Origin: Frondihabitans sp. 762G35
Lineage (GTDB): Bacteria > Actinomycetota > Actinomycetes > Actinomycetales > Microbacteriaceae
Direction: 5' to 3'
Length of the DNA: 64,000 nucleotides
Assembly (NCBI RefSeq): GCF_002074055.1
Contig: NZ_CP014619.1
Coordinates: 620,001 to 684,000, forward strand
The notes below the pieces were generated by a model. That model worked only from the letters and a program-made list of their open reading frames with translations. It did not search any database and was not told the DNA's origin. Positions within the stretch are counted from its first letter, which is position 1. Each line of letters opens with the position of its first letter. Position numbers and translations under genes: made by a program. Of the stretch, positions 15,201 through 25,954 are shown piece by piece.

Positions 15201-16047
15201 AGACGCGGTGCTGATCGGCGGCGCTCAGGCGCCCGTAGAGCGGCAGCACCTCGGTGAAGGGCAGGTTGCGACCGCGGATCGCCTCCTCGGCGTCGCGGAT
15301 CTCGTTCTCGCCGGAGAGGAAGACGAGCACGTCGCCGTTCCCCTCGCGGGCGAGCTCGTCGAGGGCGTCGTTGATGCCCTGCAGCACGTCGCGGTCGTCG
15401 GAGCGGACCGACGAAGGTTCGTCGTCGAGGTCGTCGTCTCCGGCCGGGGCGTCGTCCTCCGCGACCAGCGGACGGTAGCGGATCTCGACGGGGTAGGTGC
15501 GTCCCGAGACCTCGATGATCGGGGCGCCGTCGAAGTGCTTCGAGAACGACTCCGGGTCGATGGTGGCGCTCGTGATGATGAGCTTCAGGTCGGGGCGCCG
15601 GGGGAGGAGCTGCTTGAAGTAGCCGATGAGGAAGTCGATGGTGAGGCTGCGCTCGTGCGCCTCGTCGATGATGATCGTGTCGTACTTCGTGAGCTCGCGG
15701 TCGAAGTGGATCTCGTTGAGCAGGATGCCGTCGGTCATCAGCTTGATCCGCGTGTCGGGCCCGACCTCGTCGGTGAAGCGCACCTGGTAGCCCACGAGGC
15801 CGCCGATCTCGCCGCCCAGCTCGTCGGCGATCCGCTCGGCGACGGTCCGCGCCGCGATGCGGCGGGGCTGGGTGTGGCCGATCATCTCGCGGCCGAGCTC
15901 CAGACAGATCTTCGGCAACTGCGTCGTCTTGCCGGAGCCGGTTGCCCCCGCCACGATGACCACCTGGTTGTCGCGGATCGCGGCCGCGATGTCGTCGCGG
16001 CGCTGGCTGACCGGCAGCTCCGGCGGGAAGGTGATCGTGGGATTCAT
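12268..16047 (-). CDS. hrpA: ATP-dependent RNA helicase HrpA, 1259 aa
   Basis: A DEAH-box helicase of full HrpA length. Motif I is VAGATGSGKTTQLPK near residue 33, Ia HTQPRRIAARTVAERIA, motif II IIIDEAHERS, motif III ITSATIDPE and motif VI QRSGRSGRTSDG. These are followed by the HA2/OB region and the long HrpA-specific C-terminal half (from RPQADQQHARFTDPSGDFL onward). In other bacteria HrpA acts on mRNA processing and stalled ribosomes. The start has a TAGACT hexamer nine bases upstream. A very long antisense frame over this gene is a G+C artefact. Confidence 0.96.
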   Translation of the reverse strand: MNPTITFPPELPVSQRRDDIAAAIRDNQVVIVAGATGSGKTTQLPKICLELGREMIGHTQPRRIAARTVAERIADELGGEIGGLVGYQVRFTDEVGPDTRIKLMTDGILLNEIHFDRELTKYDTIIIDEAHERSLTIDFLIGYFKQLLPRRPDLKLIITSATIDPESFSKHFDGAPIIEVSGRTYPVEIRYRPLVAEDDAPAGDDDLDDEPSSVRSDDRDVLQGINDALDELAREGNGDVLVFLSGENEIRDAEEAIRGRNLPFTEVLPLYGRLSAADQHRVFESSRTPGIRRRIVLATNVAETSLTVPGIRYVVDAGSARISRYSTRAKVQRLPIEAISQASANQRSGRSGRTSDGIAIRLYSEQDFSRRPEFTEPEILRTNLAAVILQMISLGLGDIARFPFLQPPDSRGIKDGLDLLRELSAVDANGGITRIGHQITRLPIDPRLARMVLESKQHGTTREVMAIVAALSIQDPRERPLERRPQADQQHARFTDPSGDFLTFLNLWNYLEEKQKELGSSAFRRLCRSEFLNYLRIREWQDVYRQLVRASKSLGLHVGAPSTNPDGVHKSLLAGLLSQIGLKDLQKKDYVGARQSRFVIFPGSALAKKQPIAIMSAELVETSRLFARVNGAIDPAWAAPIAGDLVKRSHSEPHWEKKQGAVVAFERVTLYGVPIIPRQRVQFNRIDPVYARELFLRHALVEGDWESSQAFQRANEALVDELTEIEERTRRRDILVDGDAVFEFYHRRVPADVSSTRSFEGWWKKARHDTPDLLTMKAEDLLGEDEPDVDDAAYPSSWRQGDQQLTLRYRFEPGSHDDGVTVLVPLPLLARLEPLRFDWQVPAFRDELVTALIKSLPKQIRKNVVPAADWAAKITAELPPEPPQDAREPFTATLAEVVRRLTYTPVTAADFDVSRVPAHLRVTFAVVDENSRVVGLDKDLGALQRSLAADTRTSVARATEVKSEGPTIQRSDITKWDFDDLPQTLDTRHGDTTVRAYPALVDEGSSVSIRLMATARDQALATPRGVRRLLLLAVPSPVAYVQQHLTSPEKLILATSPYQNTAALFADCLAAVVDDVLYRVKPDGLLFTKKEFETVRDRVSQAVMDSMFQTVSLVARTLTAARDADRALKQATSMALIPALSDAREQRDRLLAPGFVSATGLQQLQRVPVYLVGIQRRVAKLVENPARDRAWMVEVQQATARYVDAGGTFPPDPEAPAPLVRARWMLEEFRLSLFAQDLRPAESVSLQRIQKVLAQASAN

Positions 16048-16056
16048 GAGCCCTCG

Positions 16057-16062
16057 AGTCTA
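16057..16062 (-). promoter_or_regulatory. -10 hexamer TAGACT of hrpA
   Basis: On the minus strand, nine bases before the ATG; the same hexamer and spacing as the MFS gene promoter at 1420. Confidence 0.4.
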
Positions 16063-16133
16063 CTTCCCGCAGGATGCCCGTCGGATCCTCGAGGAGGCTG
16101 GCTGATACATCGTATTCATGCAACACTCGATGC

Positions 16134-16808
16134 ATGATGGTGTCAGAGCCGCGCATCGGGATCGACCGTACCGTCGCCCTCGTCGGGGGTGGGGCGCTGG
16201 CCGTGGGCGTGCTCCTCGGCTGGCGGCCACCGGGGCTCGTGCCGGGTCTCGGCCTGGTCGCGGGGCTGCTCTTCCCCCTGGGTCTCGCGGTCCTCGCCTT
16301 CGGGCTCCCCGGGAGGCCGGGAGCCTTCGGTCACTCGCGCGTCGTGCGAGCGAGCATCGGCGCGGCCGCGGCACTGACCGCTGTCGGCGTGCTCCTCGGG
16401 CTCAGCCTCACGTCCGTCGACTCGGCTCTCGCGGTGGGAACCCCGGCGACCGACGCTCTCTGGATGATCCTGAACGAGCTGCCGACCGTCCTCCTCGTCG
16501 TGGCCGCCGTGGCGGTGCGCCGGTCGGAGGGGGCGACGCGCGACGCCCAGCGGGGCCTGGCCGTGCTGGCCGTCGCGTCGGTCGCCGTGCAGCTCCTCGG
16601 CCTCGTGGTCGCCCTCCTCGGGAGCGCCCTGCCGAACGACGAGTTCCAGACCCTCGCCTCGCAGCTCTTCATCGTCTTCGACGTGCTCCAGGCGGTGACC
16701 CTCGCCGTCGGCCTCTGGTTCGCGTGGCCGTTCCTCGGCCCCCTCCTGCATCGCTTCGTCGCCTTCGTCACCCGGGTCCGCCGGGCTCACGTCGACTCGA
16801 CCCCGTAG
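16134..16808 (+). CDS. Integral membrane protein of unknown function, 224 aa
   Basis: Six or so hydrophobic segments are visible: TVALVGGGALAVGVLLGW, LVPGLGLVAGLLFPLGLAVL, ASIGAAAALTAVGVLLGL, the stretch around NELPTVLLVVAAVAV, VQLLGLVVALLGSAL and LQAVTLAVGLWFAWPFLG. Short basic loops separate them. Two adjacent ATG codons (16134 and 16137) can start it; upstream codons of the frame are not protein-like. It is divergent from hrpA. No family was recognised. Confidence 0.75.
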   Translation: MMVSEPRIGIDRTVALVGGGALAVGVLLGWRPPGLVPGLGLVAGLLFPLGLAVLAFGLPGRPGAFGHSRVVRASIGAAAALTAVGVLLGLSLTSVDSALAVGTPATDALWMILNELPTVLLVVAAVAVRRSEGATRDAQRGLAVLAVASVAVQLLGLVVALLGSALPNDEFQTLASQLFIVFDVLQAVTLAVGLWFAWPFLGPLLHRFVAFVTRVRRAHVDSTP

Positions 16809-16928
16809 CGGTGCGGTCCGGGCCCGAGGGGGGTGTGGCCGGTCTCAGGATGCTTCCGTATGATTCGAGAATCACTCGTGCCCACCTCGATCAGGTGGAG
16901 CCGTCAACGGAGACGAAGAGGCCGTCAG

Positions 16929-18497
16929 ATGAACGACAACCCGAACAGCCACCACTCGAGCGCATCCGTCGCGAGCATCCTCAAGGAATCGGCCGACCGA
17001 TTCCCGGACGCCGTGGCCGTCGTCGTCGGGCCCAGCAAGACCACCTACCGGCAGCTCTGGGACGAGACCCGGGCCTACGCCGGAGCGCTGCGCGCCAAGG
17101 GTGTCACCGAGGGCAGCAAGGTGGCCATGCTGATCCCGAACGTCGCCGACTTCCCCCGCGTGTACTACGCGGTCCTCTCCCTCGGTGCCGTCGCGGTGCC
17201 GATCCACGCCCTGCTCAAGCAGCACGAGATCGAGTACGTGCTCCGCGACTCCGGCTCGACCATGCTGGTCTGCGCCGCCCCGCTCCTGGCGGAGGGCGCC
17301 GCCGGTGCCGGGCTCGCCGGCGTCGACGTCGTGACCGTCCTCGCTCCGGCCGACCTCGCCACCGGCTTCGACCGTCTCGAGGCGCTCGCCGAGGCGGCCG
17401 AGCCCCTCGACACCTACGTTCCGCGCGACGCCTTCGACACCGCGACGATCCTCTACACCTCGGGGACGACGGGCAAGCCCAAGGGCGCCGAGGGCTGCCA
17501 CTTCTCCCTGCTCGAGCAGGTCAACGTGCTCCTGCTGAGCACGTTCCAGATGTCGGCCGGCGACAAGGTCCTCGGGGCGCTCCCGCTCTTCCACACCTTC
17601 GGTCAGACCTGCACGATGAACGTCGCGTTCCGCGCCGGTGCCACCGTGGTCATGGTGCCGAAGTTCGACGGCGACACCGCTCTCAAGGTCATGGTCGACG
17701 AGGGCTGCGACATCTTCATGGGCGTGCCGACCATGTACATGGCGCTCCTCGACGCGGCGACCCGCACCGAGGCGCGGCCGACCCTGAAGTACGCCATCTC
17801 CGGCGGAGCCTCGCTCCCGCTCGCCGTCATCGACCGGTTCCAGGAGGTCTACGGCGCCGAGATCCACGAGGGCTACGGCCTGACCGAGACCTCGCCCGTC
17901 GCCACCTTCAACCACGTCGGGCGCCCGACGCGTCCCGGCACCATCGGCACGCCGATCTGGGGCGTCGACGTCGAGATCGCCGACCCGTCGGTGGAGGACG
18001 CCATCGTCTTCATGCCCACCGGAGCCATCGGCGAACTCGTCGTCCGCGGCCACAACATCATGAACGGCTACCTGAACCGCCCGGAGGACACCGCGGCCGC
18101 CATCGTCGACGGCTGGTTCCGCACCGGCGACCTCGGCACGAAGAGCGACGACGGCTACATCACCATCGTCGACCGCACGAAGGACATGATCATCCGCAAC
18201 GGCTACAACGTGTACCCGCGGCAGGTCGAGGAGGTCCTCGCCTCGCACCCGGACGTCACGATGGCCGCCGTCTTCGGCGTGCCCCACGAGATGCACGGGC
18301 AGGAGATCGAGGCGGCCGTGGTGCTGAAGCCGGGATCGACCGCGACGCCGGAGGAGCTGATCTCCTTCGTCAGCGACGAGATCGCCGCCTACAAGTACCC
18401 GCGGGTGGTCCACCTGGTGGAGTCGCTGCCCCTCGGTCCGAGCGGCAAGATCCTGAAGCGCGAGCTCGTCGCCCGCTTCGCGACCCAGCCGGCCTGA
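16929..18497 (+). CDS. Long-chain fatty-acid-CoA ligase / AMP-binding synthetase, 522 aa
   Basis: An adenylate-forming enzyme that activates a carboxylic acid to its acyl-CoA. The P-loop signature ILYTSGTTGKPKGAEG lies near residue 174. Motif A4/A5 is HEGYGLTETSPVATFN, the hinge region is GWFRTGDLGTKSDDGYITIVDRT, and the C-terminal catalytic Lys is in GPSGKILKREL. The ATG at 16929 gives the family N-terminus; a longer frame back to 16833 lacks resemblance. It stands alone and is convergent with the ABC operon. Fatty-acid chain length or an aromatic substrate cannot be told apart. Confidence 0.93.
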   Translation: MNDNPNSHHSSASVASILKESADRFPDAVAVVVGPSKTTYRQLWDETRAYAGALRAKGVTEGSKVAMLIPNVADFPRVYYAVLSLGAVAVPIHALLKQHEIEYVLRDSGSTMLVCAAPLLAEGAAGAGLAGVDVVTVLAPADLATGFDRLEALAEAAEPLDTYVPRDAFDTATILYTSGTTGKPKGAEGCHFSLLEQVNVLLLSTFQMSAGDKVLGALPLFHTFGQTCTMNVAFRAGATVVMVPKFDGDTALKVMVDEGCDIFMGVPTMYMALLDAATRTEARPTLKYAISGGASLPLAVIDRFQEVYGAEIHEGYGLTETSPVATFNHVGRPTRPGTIGTPIWGVDVEIADPSVEDAIVFMPTGAIGELVVRGHNIMNGYLNRPEDTAAAIVDGWFRTGDLGTKSDDGYITIVDRTKDMIIRNGYNVYPRQVEEVLASHPDVTMAAVFGVPHEMHGQEIEAAVVLKPGSTATPEELISFVSDEIAAYKYPRVVHLVESLPLGPSGKILKRELVARFATQPA

Positions 18498-18522
18498 CGC
18501 GCTGAGGGCCGTCCGAAACCGA

Positions 18523-19539
18523 TCACGGCCTCGTGATGAAGCCCTTCTGCAGCATCCACTCGTAGGCGACGTCCGCGGGCTCCTGCCCCTGGACGTCGAC
18601 CTTGAGGTTGAGCTGACGCATCACGGTGTCGGTGAGGTCGGGCGAGATCCGGTCGAAGACCTGCTTCAGCTGCGGATACTTCGTAAGCGTCGCGGTCGAG
18701 AAGACCGGCGCTGCGTTGTAGGCCGGGAAGAACGTCCTGTCGTCCTTCAGCACCGTCAGGTCGAGCGCGTCGATCCGGCCGTCGGTCGTGAACACCTCGC
18801 CGAAGTTGCAGGTGCCGCGGTCGGTGGCCGTGTAGACCGTGCCGGTGTCGAGGATGCTGACGTTCCTGGCCGGGACACCGTCGGGCCCCGAGGAGCCGAG
18901 TTTCAGGCCGTAGTGCGCGAGCATCGGCTTGAAGCCGTCGGCGCGGGAATTGAACTCCGCCTCGACGCAGAAGGTGCGCTCGGAGACGGGGAGCGACTTG
19001 ATCTGCGAGAGCGACGTGATGCCGCCCAGCTTCGACACGGCCTCGGAGCGGACGGCCATGGCGTAGGTGTTGTTGAGGGGCGCGGGCGGGAGCCAGGTCA
19101 GGCCGTTCGCCGCGTCGGCGTCGCGGACCGCCTCGTACTGCTTCGTCTTGTCGGGGATCCCGGCCTTGTTGCCGAGGAAGGTCAGCCACGCGGTCCCGGT
19201 GTACTCGTAGGTGACGTCCGCGCCGCCGTCGATCATCAGCTGCCGGACGGCCACGCTGCCGGGCACGTTGGTCATGTCCGTGACCTGGAACCCGGCGGCC
19301 TGCGCCGCGAGGACGCCGATCTTCCCGAGGATGAGCTGCTCCGTGAAGTTCTTCGACGTCAAGGTGATCGCGGCGTCTTCGGGCAGTCCCGAGATCTTCT
19401 GGATCGACCCGGGCGCCACCGCCGGGACGAAGGCGGTCGCGGGCTGGAGGCCGCAGCCCGTGAGAGCGAGCCCCGAGGCCGCCAGGACGGCGACGAACGG
19501 GAGTCGGCGGTGACGGCGGGGGAGCGGAAAGCGGGTCAT
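18523..19539 (-). CDS. OpuC-type ABC transporter substrate-binding lipoprotein, 338 aa
   Basis: A lipoprotein signal ends in the lipobox LTGC (residues near 28). The mature part starts the QAT/OpuAC-type binding domain with ITLTSKNFTEQLILGKIGVLAAQ, and has PAPLNNTYAMAVRSEA and GFKPMLAHYGL, all typical of glycine betaine/choline/carnitine binding proteins of the OpuC/ProX type. It would capture the osmoprotectant at the outer membrane face and pass it to the two permeases upstream. It is the last gene of the four-gene leftward operon and overlaps the permease gene by four bases. Confidence 0.93.
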   Translation of the reverse strand: MTRFPLPRRHRRLPFVAVLAASGLALTGCGLQPATAFVPAVAPGSIQKISGLPEDAAITLTSKNFTEQLILGKIGVLAAQAAGFQVTDMTNVPGSVAVRQLMIDGGADVTYEYTGTAWLTFLGNKAGIPDKTKQYEAVRDADAANGLTWLPPAPLNNTYAMAVRSEAVSKLGGITSLSQIKSLPVSERTFCVEAEFNSRADGFKPMLAHYGLKLGSSGPDGVPARNVSILDTGTVYTATDRGTCNFGEVFTTDGRIDALDLTVLKDDRTFFPAYNAAPVFSTATLTKYPQLKQVFDRISPDLTDTVMRQLNLKVDVQGQEPADVAYEWMLQKGFITRP

Positions 19540-20297
19540 CGGAGGCCTTTCGGGCTGGCGGTGTGCTCGACGACGCGGCCCAGCCAGTCGATCAGGAGCG
19601 CCAGGAGCGCGATCAGGAGCGCGCCCGACACGAGGACGCGGGGGAGGAAGAGGTTGACGCCGGTCGTGATGAGGAGGCCGAGTCCGCCCGCGCCGATGAA
19701 GGTGGCGAGTGCGGCCGAGCCGACGAGCAGCACGAGCGCCGTGCGGATCCCGGAGAGCATGACGGGCACGGCGAGGGGCAGCTCGACGCGCAGGAGCACG
19801 GCGAACGACGACATGCCCATGCCGCGGCCGGCCTCGACGAGTCTCGGGTCGACGCTCTGGATCCCGATCATCGTGTTCCGCAGCACCGGCAGGATCGCGT
19901 AGGCGACGAGCGCCACGACGGCGGCCCAGAACGTGAAGCCGAGCCAGAACGCGAGCAGCACGATCAGACCGATGGCCGGCGCCGCCTGGCCGATGTTCGA
20001 CAGGGCCAGGACGATCCCGCTCGCGCGGTTCAGCGGAGGCCGGGTGAGCAGGATGCCCAGCGGGATAGCGATGACCAGCACGATGACCGCCGACACGAAC
20101 GTGAGGGCCAGGTGCTGCCCCGTGTACGCCAGGAGATCCGCCGGATTCAGCGTGGAGCGCTCCACGTCGGTGAGGTCGGCCGTCCTGAGCCAGACGACGA
20201 AGATCCCGAGGACGACGGCGATGGCGACCGGCTGCACCACGAGGCCGCGCCAGGTGGACGCCGCGCCGGTCCGCGTCGCGGTGACGACGTCGCTCAC
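19536..20297 (-). CDS. OpuC-type ABC transporter permease, 253 aa
   Basis: An ABC permease of the BPD type with about six membrane helices. The EAA loop reads VDPRLVEAGRGMGMSSFAVL, which contacts the ATPase. The segment ALSNIGQAAPAIGLIVLLAF is characteristic of proline/glycine-betaine permeases. It has 4-bp overlaps with both neighbours (ATGA), so all three are translationally coupled. It pairs with the permease at the head of the operon. Confidence 0.93.
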   Translation of the reverse strand: MSDVVTATRTGAASTWRGLVVQPVAIAVVLGIFVVWLRTADLTDVERSTLNPADLLAYTGQHLALTFVSAVIVLVIAIPLGILLTRPPLNRASGIVLALSNIGQAAPAIGLIVLLAFWLGFTFWAAVVALVAYAILPVLRNTMIGIQSVDPRLVEAGRGMGMSSFAVLLRVELPLAVPVMLSGIRTALVLLVGSAALATFIGAGGLGLLITTGVNLFLPRVLVSGALLIALLALLIDWLGRVVEHTASPKGLR

Positions 20298-21571
20298 GCG
20301 GTACCACCCGCGCCGGCCGCCTCGGACTCGGGCCCGGAGTCGGCCCGCGCGCCCTGGGTGGCGGGCAGGACGTCGAGCGTGCCGGTATTGGTTCCGACCG
20401 GCTTGTACTCCGACTCCTTGGCGGCCCGACGGGAGCGGGTGATCGCCTCCATGACGACCTCGACCGTGATGACGCCGACGAAGCGTCCGCCGCGGCCCGT
20501 CACGAGCGCGGCTCCGGCGCTGGAGACGAGCATCGTGTCGAGCGCGTCGTTGAGGGTCGCCCCCTCGCCGACGACGGGCAGGTCGGCCTCCGCCTCGCGG
20601 GGCACCGTGTCGAGGCGCGAGAGCTGCCGGAGCGACGCCCAGCGGATCGGACGCTGCCGCTCGTCGAGGATCACCGCGTGGCCGTGGCCCGCCGCCTCGG
20701 CGCGGGCGAGCACCGCGGATCCTGCCTCGCCGGGCGTCGCCGTGACGGCGTCCTCGAGGGTGACGTCGCGGACGCGGTTGAGGGTGAGCTGCTTGAGGCC
20801 GGCGCCGGCGCCGATGAAGTTCTCGACGAACTCGTCGGCGGGCTCGGCGAGGATGCGCTCGGGGGTGTCGTACTGGACGATGCGGGCGCCCTCGGAGAAG
20901 ACGACGATCCAGTCGCCCAGCTTCACGGCCTCGTCGAAGTCGTGGGTGACGATGACGATGGTCTTCTGCAGTTCGTGCTGGATGGTGATCAGTTCGTCCT
21001 GGAGGCGCTGCCGCGTGATCGGGTCGACGGCGCCGAACGGCTCGTCCATCAGGAGGACGGGCGGGTCGGCGGCGAGGGCGCGGGCCACGCCCACGCGCTG
21101 CTGCTGACCGCCGGAGAGCTCCTTCGGGTAGCGGTCGCGGTAGGTGTCCGGGTCGAGGTTGACGAGGTCGAGGAGCTCGTCGACGCGGGCCGCGATTCGG
21201 TCCTTGGACCAGCCGAGCATCTTCGGGACGACGGCGATGTTCTGCGCGACCGTCTGGTGGGGGAAGAGGCCGCCGGCCTGGATCACGTAGCCGATCTGGC
21301 GTCGGAGGGCGTCGCCGTCGATGCTCGTGACGTCGTCGTCGCCGAGGACGATGCGGCCCTCGGTCGGTTCGATGAGTCGGTTGATCATCTTGAGGGTCGT
21401 GGTCTTCCCGCAGCCGGAGGGGCCGACGAGCATGACGATCTTGCCGGCGGGGATCTCGAGCGTGATGCCGTCGACGGCGGGGGTCGCCTGCCCGGGGTAG
21501 CGCTTGGTGACCTGGTCGAGCAGGATGCTGCTGCCGGTGCCGATGGTCGGGGTGCTGTCAGTGGGAGACAC
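20294..21571 (-). CDS. OpuC-type ABC transporter ATP-binding protein with CBS domain, 425 aa
   Basis: Walker A is VGPSGCGKTTTLKMIN, the signature LSGGQQQRVGVARALA, and Walker B VLLMDEPFGAVDP, within the first 240 residues. The C-terminal third contains CBS-type sequence (PVVGEGATLNDALDTMLVSSAGAALV and GGRFVGVITVEVVMEAI). In OpuA-type transporters CBS domains sense ionic strength, so the protein is probably the osmosensor as well as the motor. The start overlaps the end of the upstream permease by 14 bp. Confidence 0.94.
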   Translation of the reverse strand: MSPTDSTPTIGTGSSILLDQVTKRYPGQATPAVDGITLEIPAGKIVMLVGPSGCGKTTTLKMINRLIEPTEGRIVLGDDDVTSIDGDALRRQIGYVIQAGGLFPHQTVAQNIAVVPKMLGWSKDRIAARVDELLDLVNLDPDTYRDRYPKELSGGQQQRVGVARALAADPPVLLMDEPFGAVDPITRQRLQDELITIQHELQKTIVIVTHDFDEAVKLGDWIVVFSEGARIVQYDTPERILAEPADEFVENFIGAGAGLKQLTLNRVRDVTLEDAVTATPGEAGSAVLARAEAAGHGHAVILDERQRPIRWASLRQLSRLDTVPREAEADLPVVGEGATLNDALDTMLVSSAGAALVTGRGGRFVGVITVEVVMEAITRSRRAAKESEYKPVGTNTGTLDVLPATQGARADSGPESEAAGAGGTA

Positions 21572-22208
21572 GGATACCTCGCGAGATGGTCAGGCGGCCG
21601 AGGCCGACGAGAAGGAGATCGAGCAGGAAGGCCAGGACGACGACGCCCACGACCCCCACCACGACGGAGTTGAGGGAGTTCGCGCCGCCGAGGCGCGACA
21701 GACCCGAGAAGACGAACCCGCCGAGGCCGGGCCCGAGCCCGTACGCCGTGACGGCGGCGACGCCCATGACCATCTGGGCGGAGATCCGCACCCCGGTCAG
21801 GATGATCGGCCAGGCGAGGGGCAGCTCGACGCGGAGGAGGGTGCGCAGGCGGCTCATGCCGATGCCGCGCGCCGACTCGACGAGCGACGGGTCGACCTCC
21901 GTGAGGCCGACGACGGCGTTCCGCAGGATGGGGAGCGCGGCGAAGAAGGTCACGACGACGACCGACGGGGTCACCCCGAAGCCGAGCGGGGCGATCAGCA
22001 GGCCGATCAGAGCGAACGAGGGGATGGTGAGCCCGACGGCCGAGACGCCGTTCGCGATCGCGCTCGCCGTCCGGCTCCGGTAGACGAGGGCGGCGGTCCC
22101 GACCGCGAGGACGACGGCGAGCACGAGGCACTGCACCACCAGCGACAGGTGCTGCCAGGAGGCGAACCAGATCTGGTCCGATCGCTCTCCGACGAAGTTC
22201 CAGAACAC
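21558..22208 (-). CDS. OpuC-type ABC transporter permease, 216 aa
   Basis: The first gene of the compatible-solute operon. It has about five to six membrane helices and the EAA loop VDPSLVESARGIGMSRLRTLL. The GVSAVGLTIPSFALIGLLI helix matches ProW/OpuCB permeases. The start is GTG at 22208 with GAGGGG about nine bases upstream. The operon (permease, ATPase, permease, binding protein) imports osmoprotectants such as glycine betaine; the substrate is inferred from family only. Confidence 0.92.
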   Translation of the reverse strand: MFWNFVGERSDQIWFASWQHLSLVVQCLVLAVVLAVGTAALVYRSRTASAIANGVSAVGLTIPSFALIGLLIAPLGFGVTPSVVVVTFFAALPILRNAVVGLTEVDPSLVESARGIGMSRLRTLLRVELPLAWPIILTGVRISAQMVMGVAAVTAYGLGPGLGGFVFSGLSRLGGANSLNSVVVGVVGVVVLAFLLDLLLVGLGRLTISRGIRVSH

Positions 22209-22325
22209 GGCAGATTGCCCCTCAAAGATTCACATCGGTCACGGTCGCAGTCACGAAGCCGTCCCCTACTCGGGGGACAAACGCACTTAGCTTACGCACA
22301 GATGAGAGTTCTCGAAGAATCGGCC

Positions 22326-22331
22326 TAGGGT
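22326..22331 (+). promoter_or_regulatory. -10 hexamer TAGGGT of the DUF255 gene
   Basis: It ends seven bases before GTG 22339 and overlaps the alternative GTG at 22330, which therefore cannot be used if this is the promoter. Confidence 0.5.
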
Positions 22332-22338
22332 GGCGACC

Positions 22339-24255
<1,917 letters not shown>

Positions 24256-24280
24256 CCGTCGGGCCGCGGGCCGGCCGGCG

Positions 24281-25948
24281 TCACTTCCAGGACAGCAGCC
24301 AGTAGTGCAGGTTGATGAACGAGAACGGCTCCTGCGTGCCGGTCCAGAGCGGGTAGTAGAACGCGGTGAGCAGGACCGCGACGATGACGACGATGCCGAC
24401 CACCCGGATCCCGCTCAGCCGTCGCGTCTCGTCGTCGAGTCGACCGCCGAGGACGTGCCCGAGGGCCGCCGCCAGGCCGATCGCGAGGTAGGGCTCGAAG
24501 GCGATCGTGTAGAACTGGAAGACCGTCCGGTCGAGGTACGTCAACCAGGGCAGGTAGCCGGCCGCGACACCCGTCAGGACGAGCCCGATCTGCCACTCCC
24601 GGTGGCGCAGGAGCCGGTAGACGAGGTAGAGGCAGGCCGCGACGGCGGCGTACCAGATGAGCGGATTCGGGATCGCGGCGATGGCCTCGCCGCAGCGGTC
24701 CGCCGTGCAGCCGCCCTGCCCCTGGTTCGTCCCGAGGTAGTACATGCTCGTCGGTCGCTGCATCACGAGCCACAGCAGCGGGTTCGCCTGGTAGGGGTGA
24801 GGCGTGCTCAGCCCGACGTTGAAGGCGTAGATGCCCGCCTGGTAGTGCCACCAGTTCTGCACGACGTCGGGCACCCAGGCGAGGACGCCCTTCCAGCGCT
24901 CGCCGCCCTGGGTCTCGATCCACTGCCGGTAGTAGCCGCCCCGCGTGACGAACCACCCGGTCCAGCTGGCGACGTAGGCCGCGGCGGCGATCGGCACCAT
25001 CAGCAGGAAGGTGACGGGGCCCTGGCGGAAGAGGGTGCCGGTGCCCCAGAACTCCACGCCCGCTCGCCTCCTCGCCACCATGTCGACGACCACGGTGTAG
25101 ACGGCGAAGATCGCCAGGAAGAACGCGCCGTTCCACTTCACACCCGTCGCCAGGCCGAACATCAGCCCGGCGACGAGCAGCCACGGGCGGTTCCAGAGGA
25201 CCGGCCCCCAGGCGAGGTCGCGGCCCGCCCGGTCGCGCCGCCGGACCCAGTCGTCGAGCCTCCTCGCCGACCAGGAGCGGTCGAGGAGGACCGCGCCGAA
25301 TCCCAGGAGGCAGAAGAACATGACGAAGTTGTCGAGGAGCGACACCCGCGACATCACGATGGCCTGCCCGTCGAGCGCGAGGAACAGGCCCGCCAGCACG
25401 CCGAGGAGGGTCGACTTCAGGAGGTGGCGGGCCAGGAGCGTCACCAGCAGGACGGCGAGGATGCCGACGATCGCGACGCTGATGCGCCAGCCGGCGGGGT
25501 TCGACGGCCCGAACGCGGCCATGCCGAGGCCGATGAGCCACTTCCCGAGCGGCGGGTGCGCGACGAACTCGGGCGACGGCGTGAAGATGCTCGTGCGACC
25601 GGCGGCGAACTGCGGGTCCGCGTTGTCGGGCCAGCTCCCCTCGTAGCCGAGGTTGTGGAGCGACCAGGCGTCCTTCACGTAGTAGGTCTCGTCGAACACG
25701 AGCGTCGAGGGATGGCCGAGGTGCCAGAGCCGGAGCGCCGCCGCGAGCAGCGTCACGAAGAGGGGTCCGCCCCAGGTCCAGATCCGCTGACGACGGGGCG
25801 TCGAGAGCACTCGGCCCCACCACGCGTCGAGCGCCGTCAGCCGCCCCGTGACCGGTCGCGCCCGGTGCTGAGCCGGGGGCGCAGGATCCGGGTCGACCCG
25901 GTCGCCCGTCACGACGGCATCGAAGTCGTCGGCCGGCCGCAGGGTCAT
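24281..25948 (-). CDS. pmt: Dolichyl-phosphate-mannose--protein mannosyltransferase (GT39), 555 aa
   Basis: A polytopic membrane enzyme that transfers mannose from polyprenyl phosphate to Ser/Thr of exported proteins. The catalytic Asp-Glu pair is Asp86-Glu87 in LVFDETYYVKDAWSL, in the first extracytoplasmic loop. Further conserved segments are HPPLGKWLIGLGMAAFG, GVKWNGAFFLAIF and STPHPYQANPLLWLVMQRP, which are typical of actinobacterial PMTs. Ten or more hydrophobic helices follow. The start ATG has TACGAT exactly six bases upstream. It is divergent from rsmI, which is the common neighbour in Actinobacteria. Confidence 0.96.
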   Translation of the reverse strand: MTLRPADDFDAVVTGDRVDPDPAPPAQHRARPVTGRLTALDAWWGRVLSTPRRQRIWTWGGPLFVTLLAAALRLWHLGHPSTLVFDETYYVKDAWSLHNLGYEGSWPDNADPQFAAGRTSIFTPSPEFVAHPPLGKWLIGLGMAAFGPSNPAGWRISVAIVGILAVLLVTLLARHLLKSTLLGVLAGLFLALDGQAIVMSRVSLLDNFVMFFCLLGFGAVLLDRSWSARRLDDWVRRRDRAGRDLAWGPVLWNRPWLLVAGLMFGLATGVKWNGAFFLAIFAVYTVVVDMVARRRAGVEFWGTGTLFRQGPVTFLLMVPIAAAAYVASWTGWFVTRGGYYRQWIETQGGERWKGVLAWVPDVVQNWWHYQAGIYAFNVGLSTPHPYQANPLLWLVMQRPTSMYYLGTNQGQGGCTADRCGEAIAAIPNPLIWYAAVAACLYLVYRLLRHREWQIGLVLTGVAAGYLPWLTYLDRTVFQFYTIAFEPYLAIGLAAALGHVLGGRLDDETRRLSGIRVVGIVVIVAVLLTAFYYPLWTGTQEPFSFINLHYWLLSWK

Positions 25949-25954
25949 TCGCCC

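Noticed and set aside
11707-16137. A 1476-residue open frame on the plus strand
   Set aside because: It lies fully antisense to hrpA, is rich in Arg/Asp/Gly as typical of high-GC mirror frames, and shows no domain.
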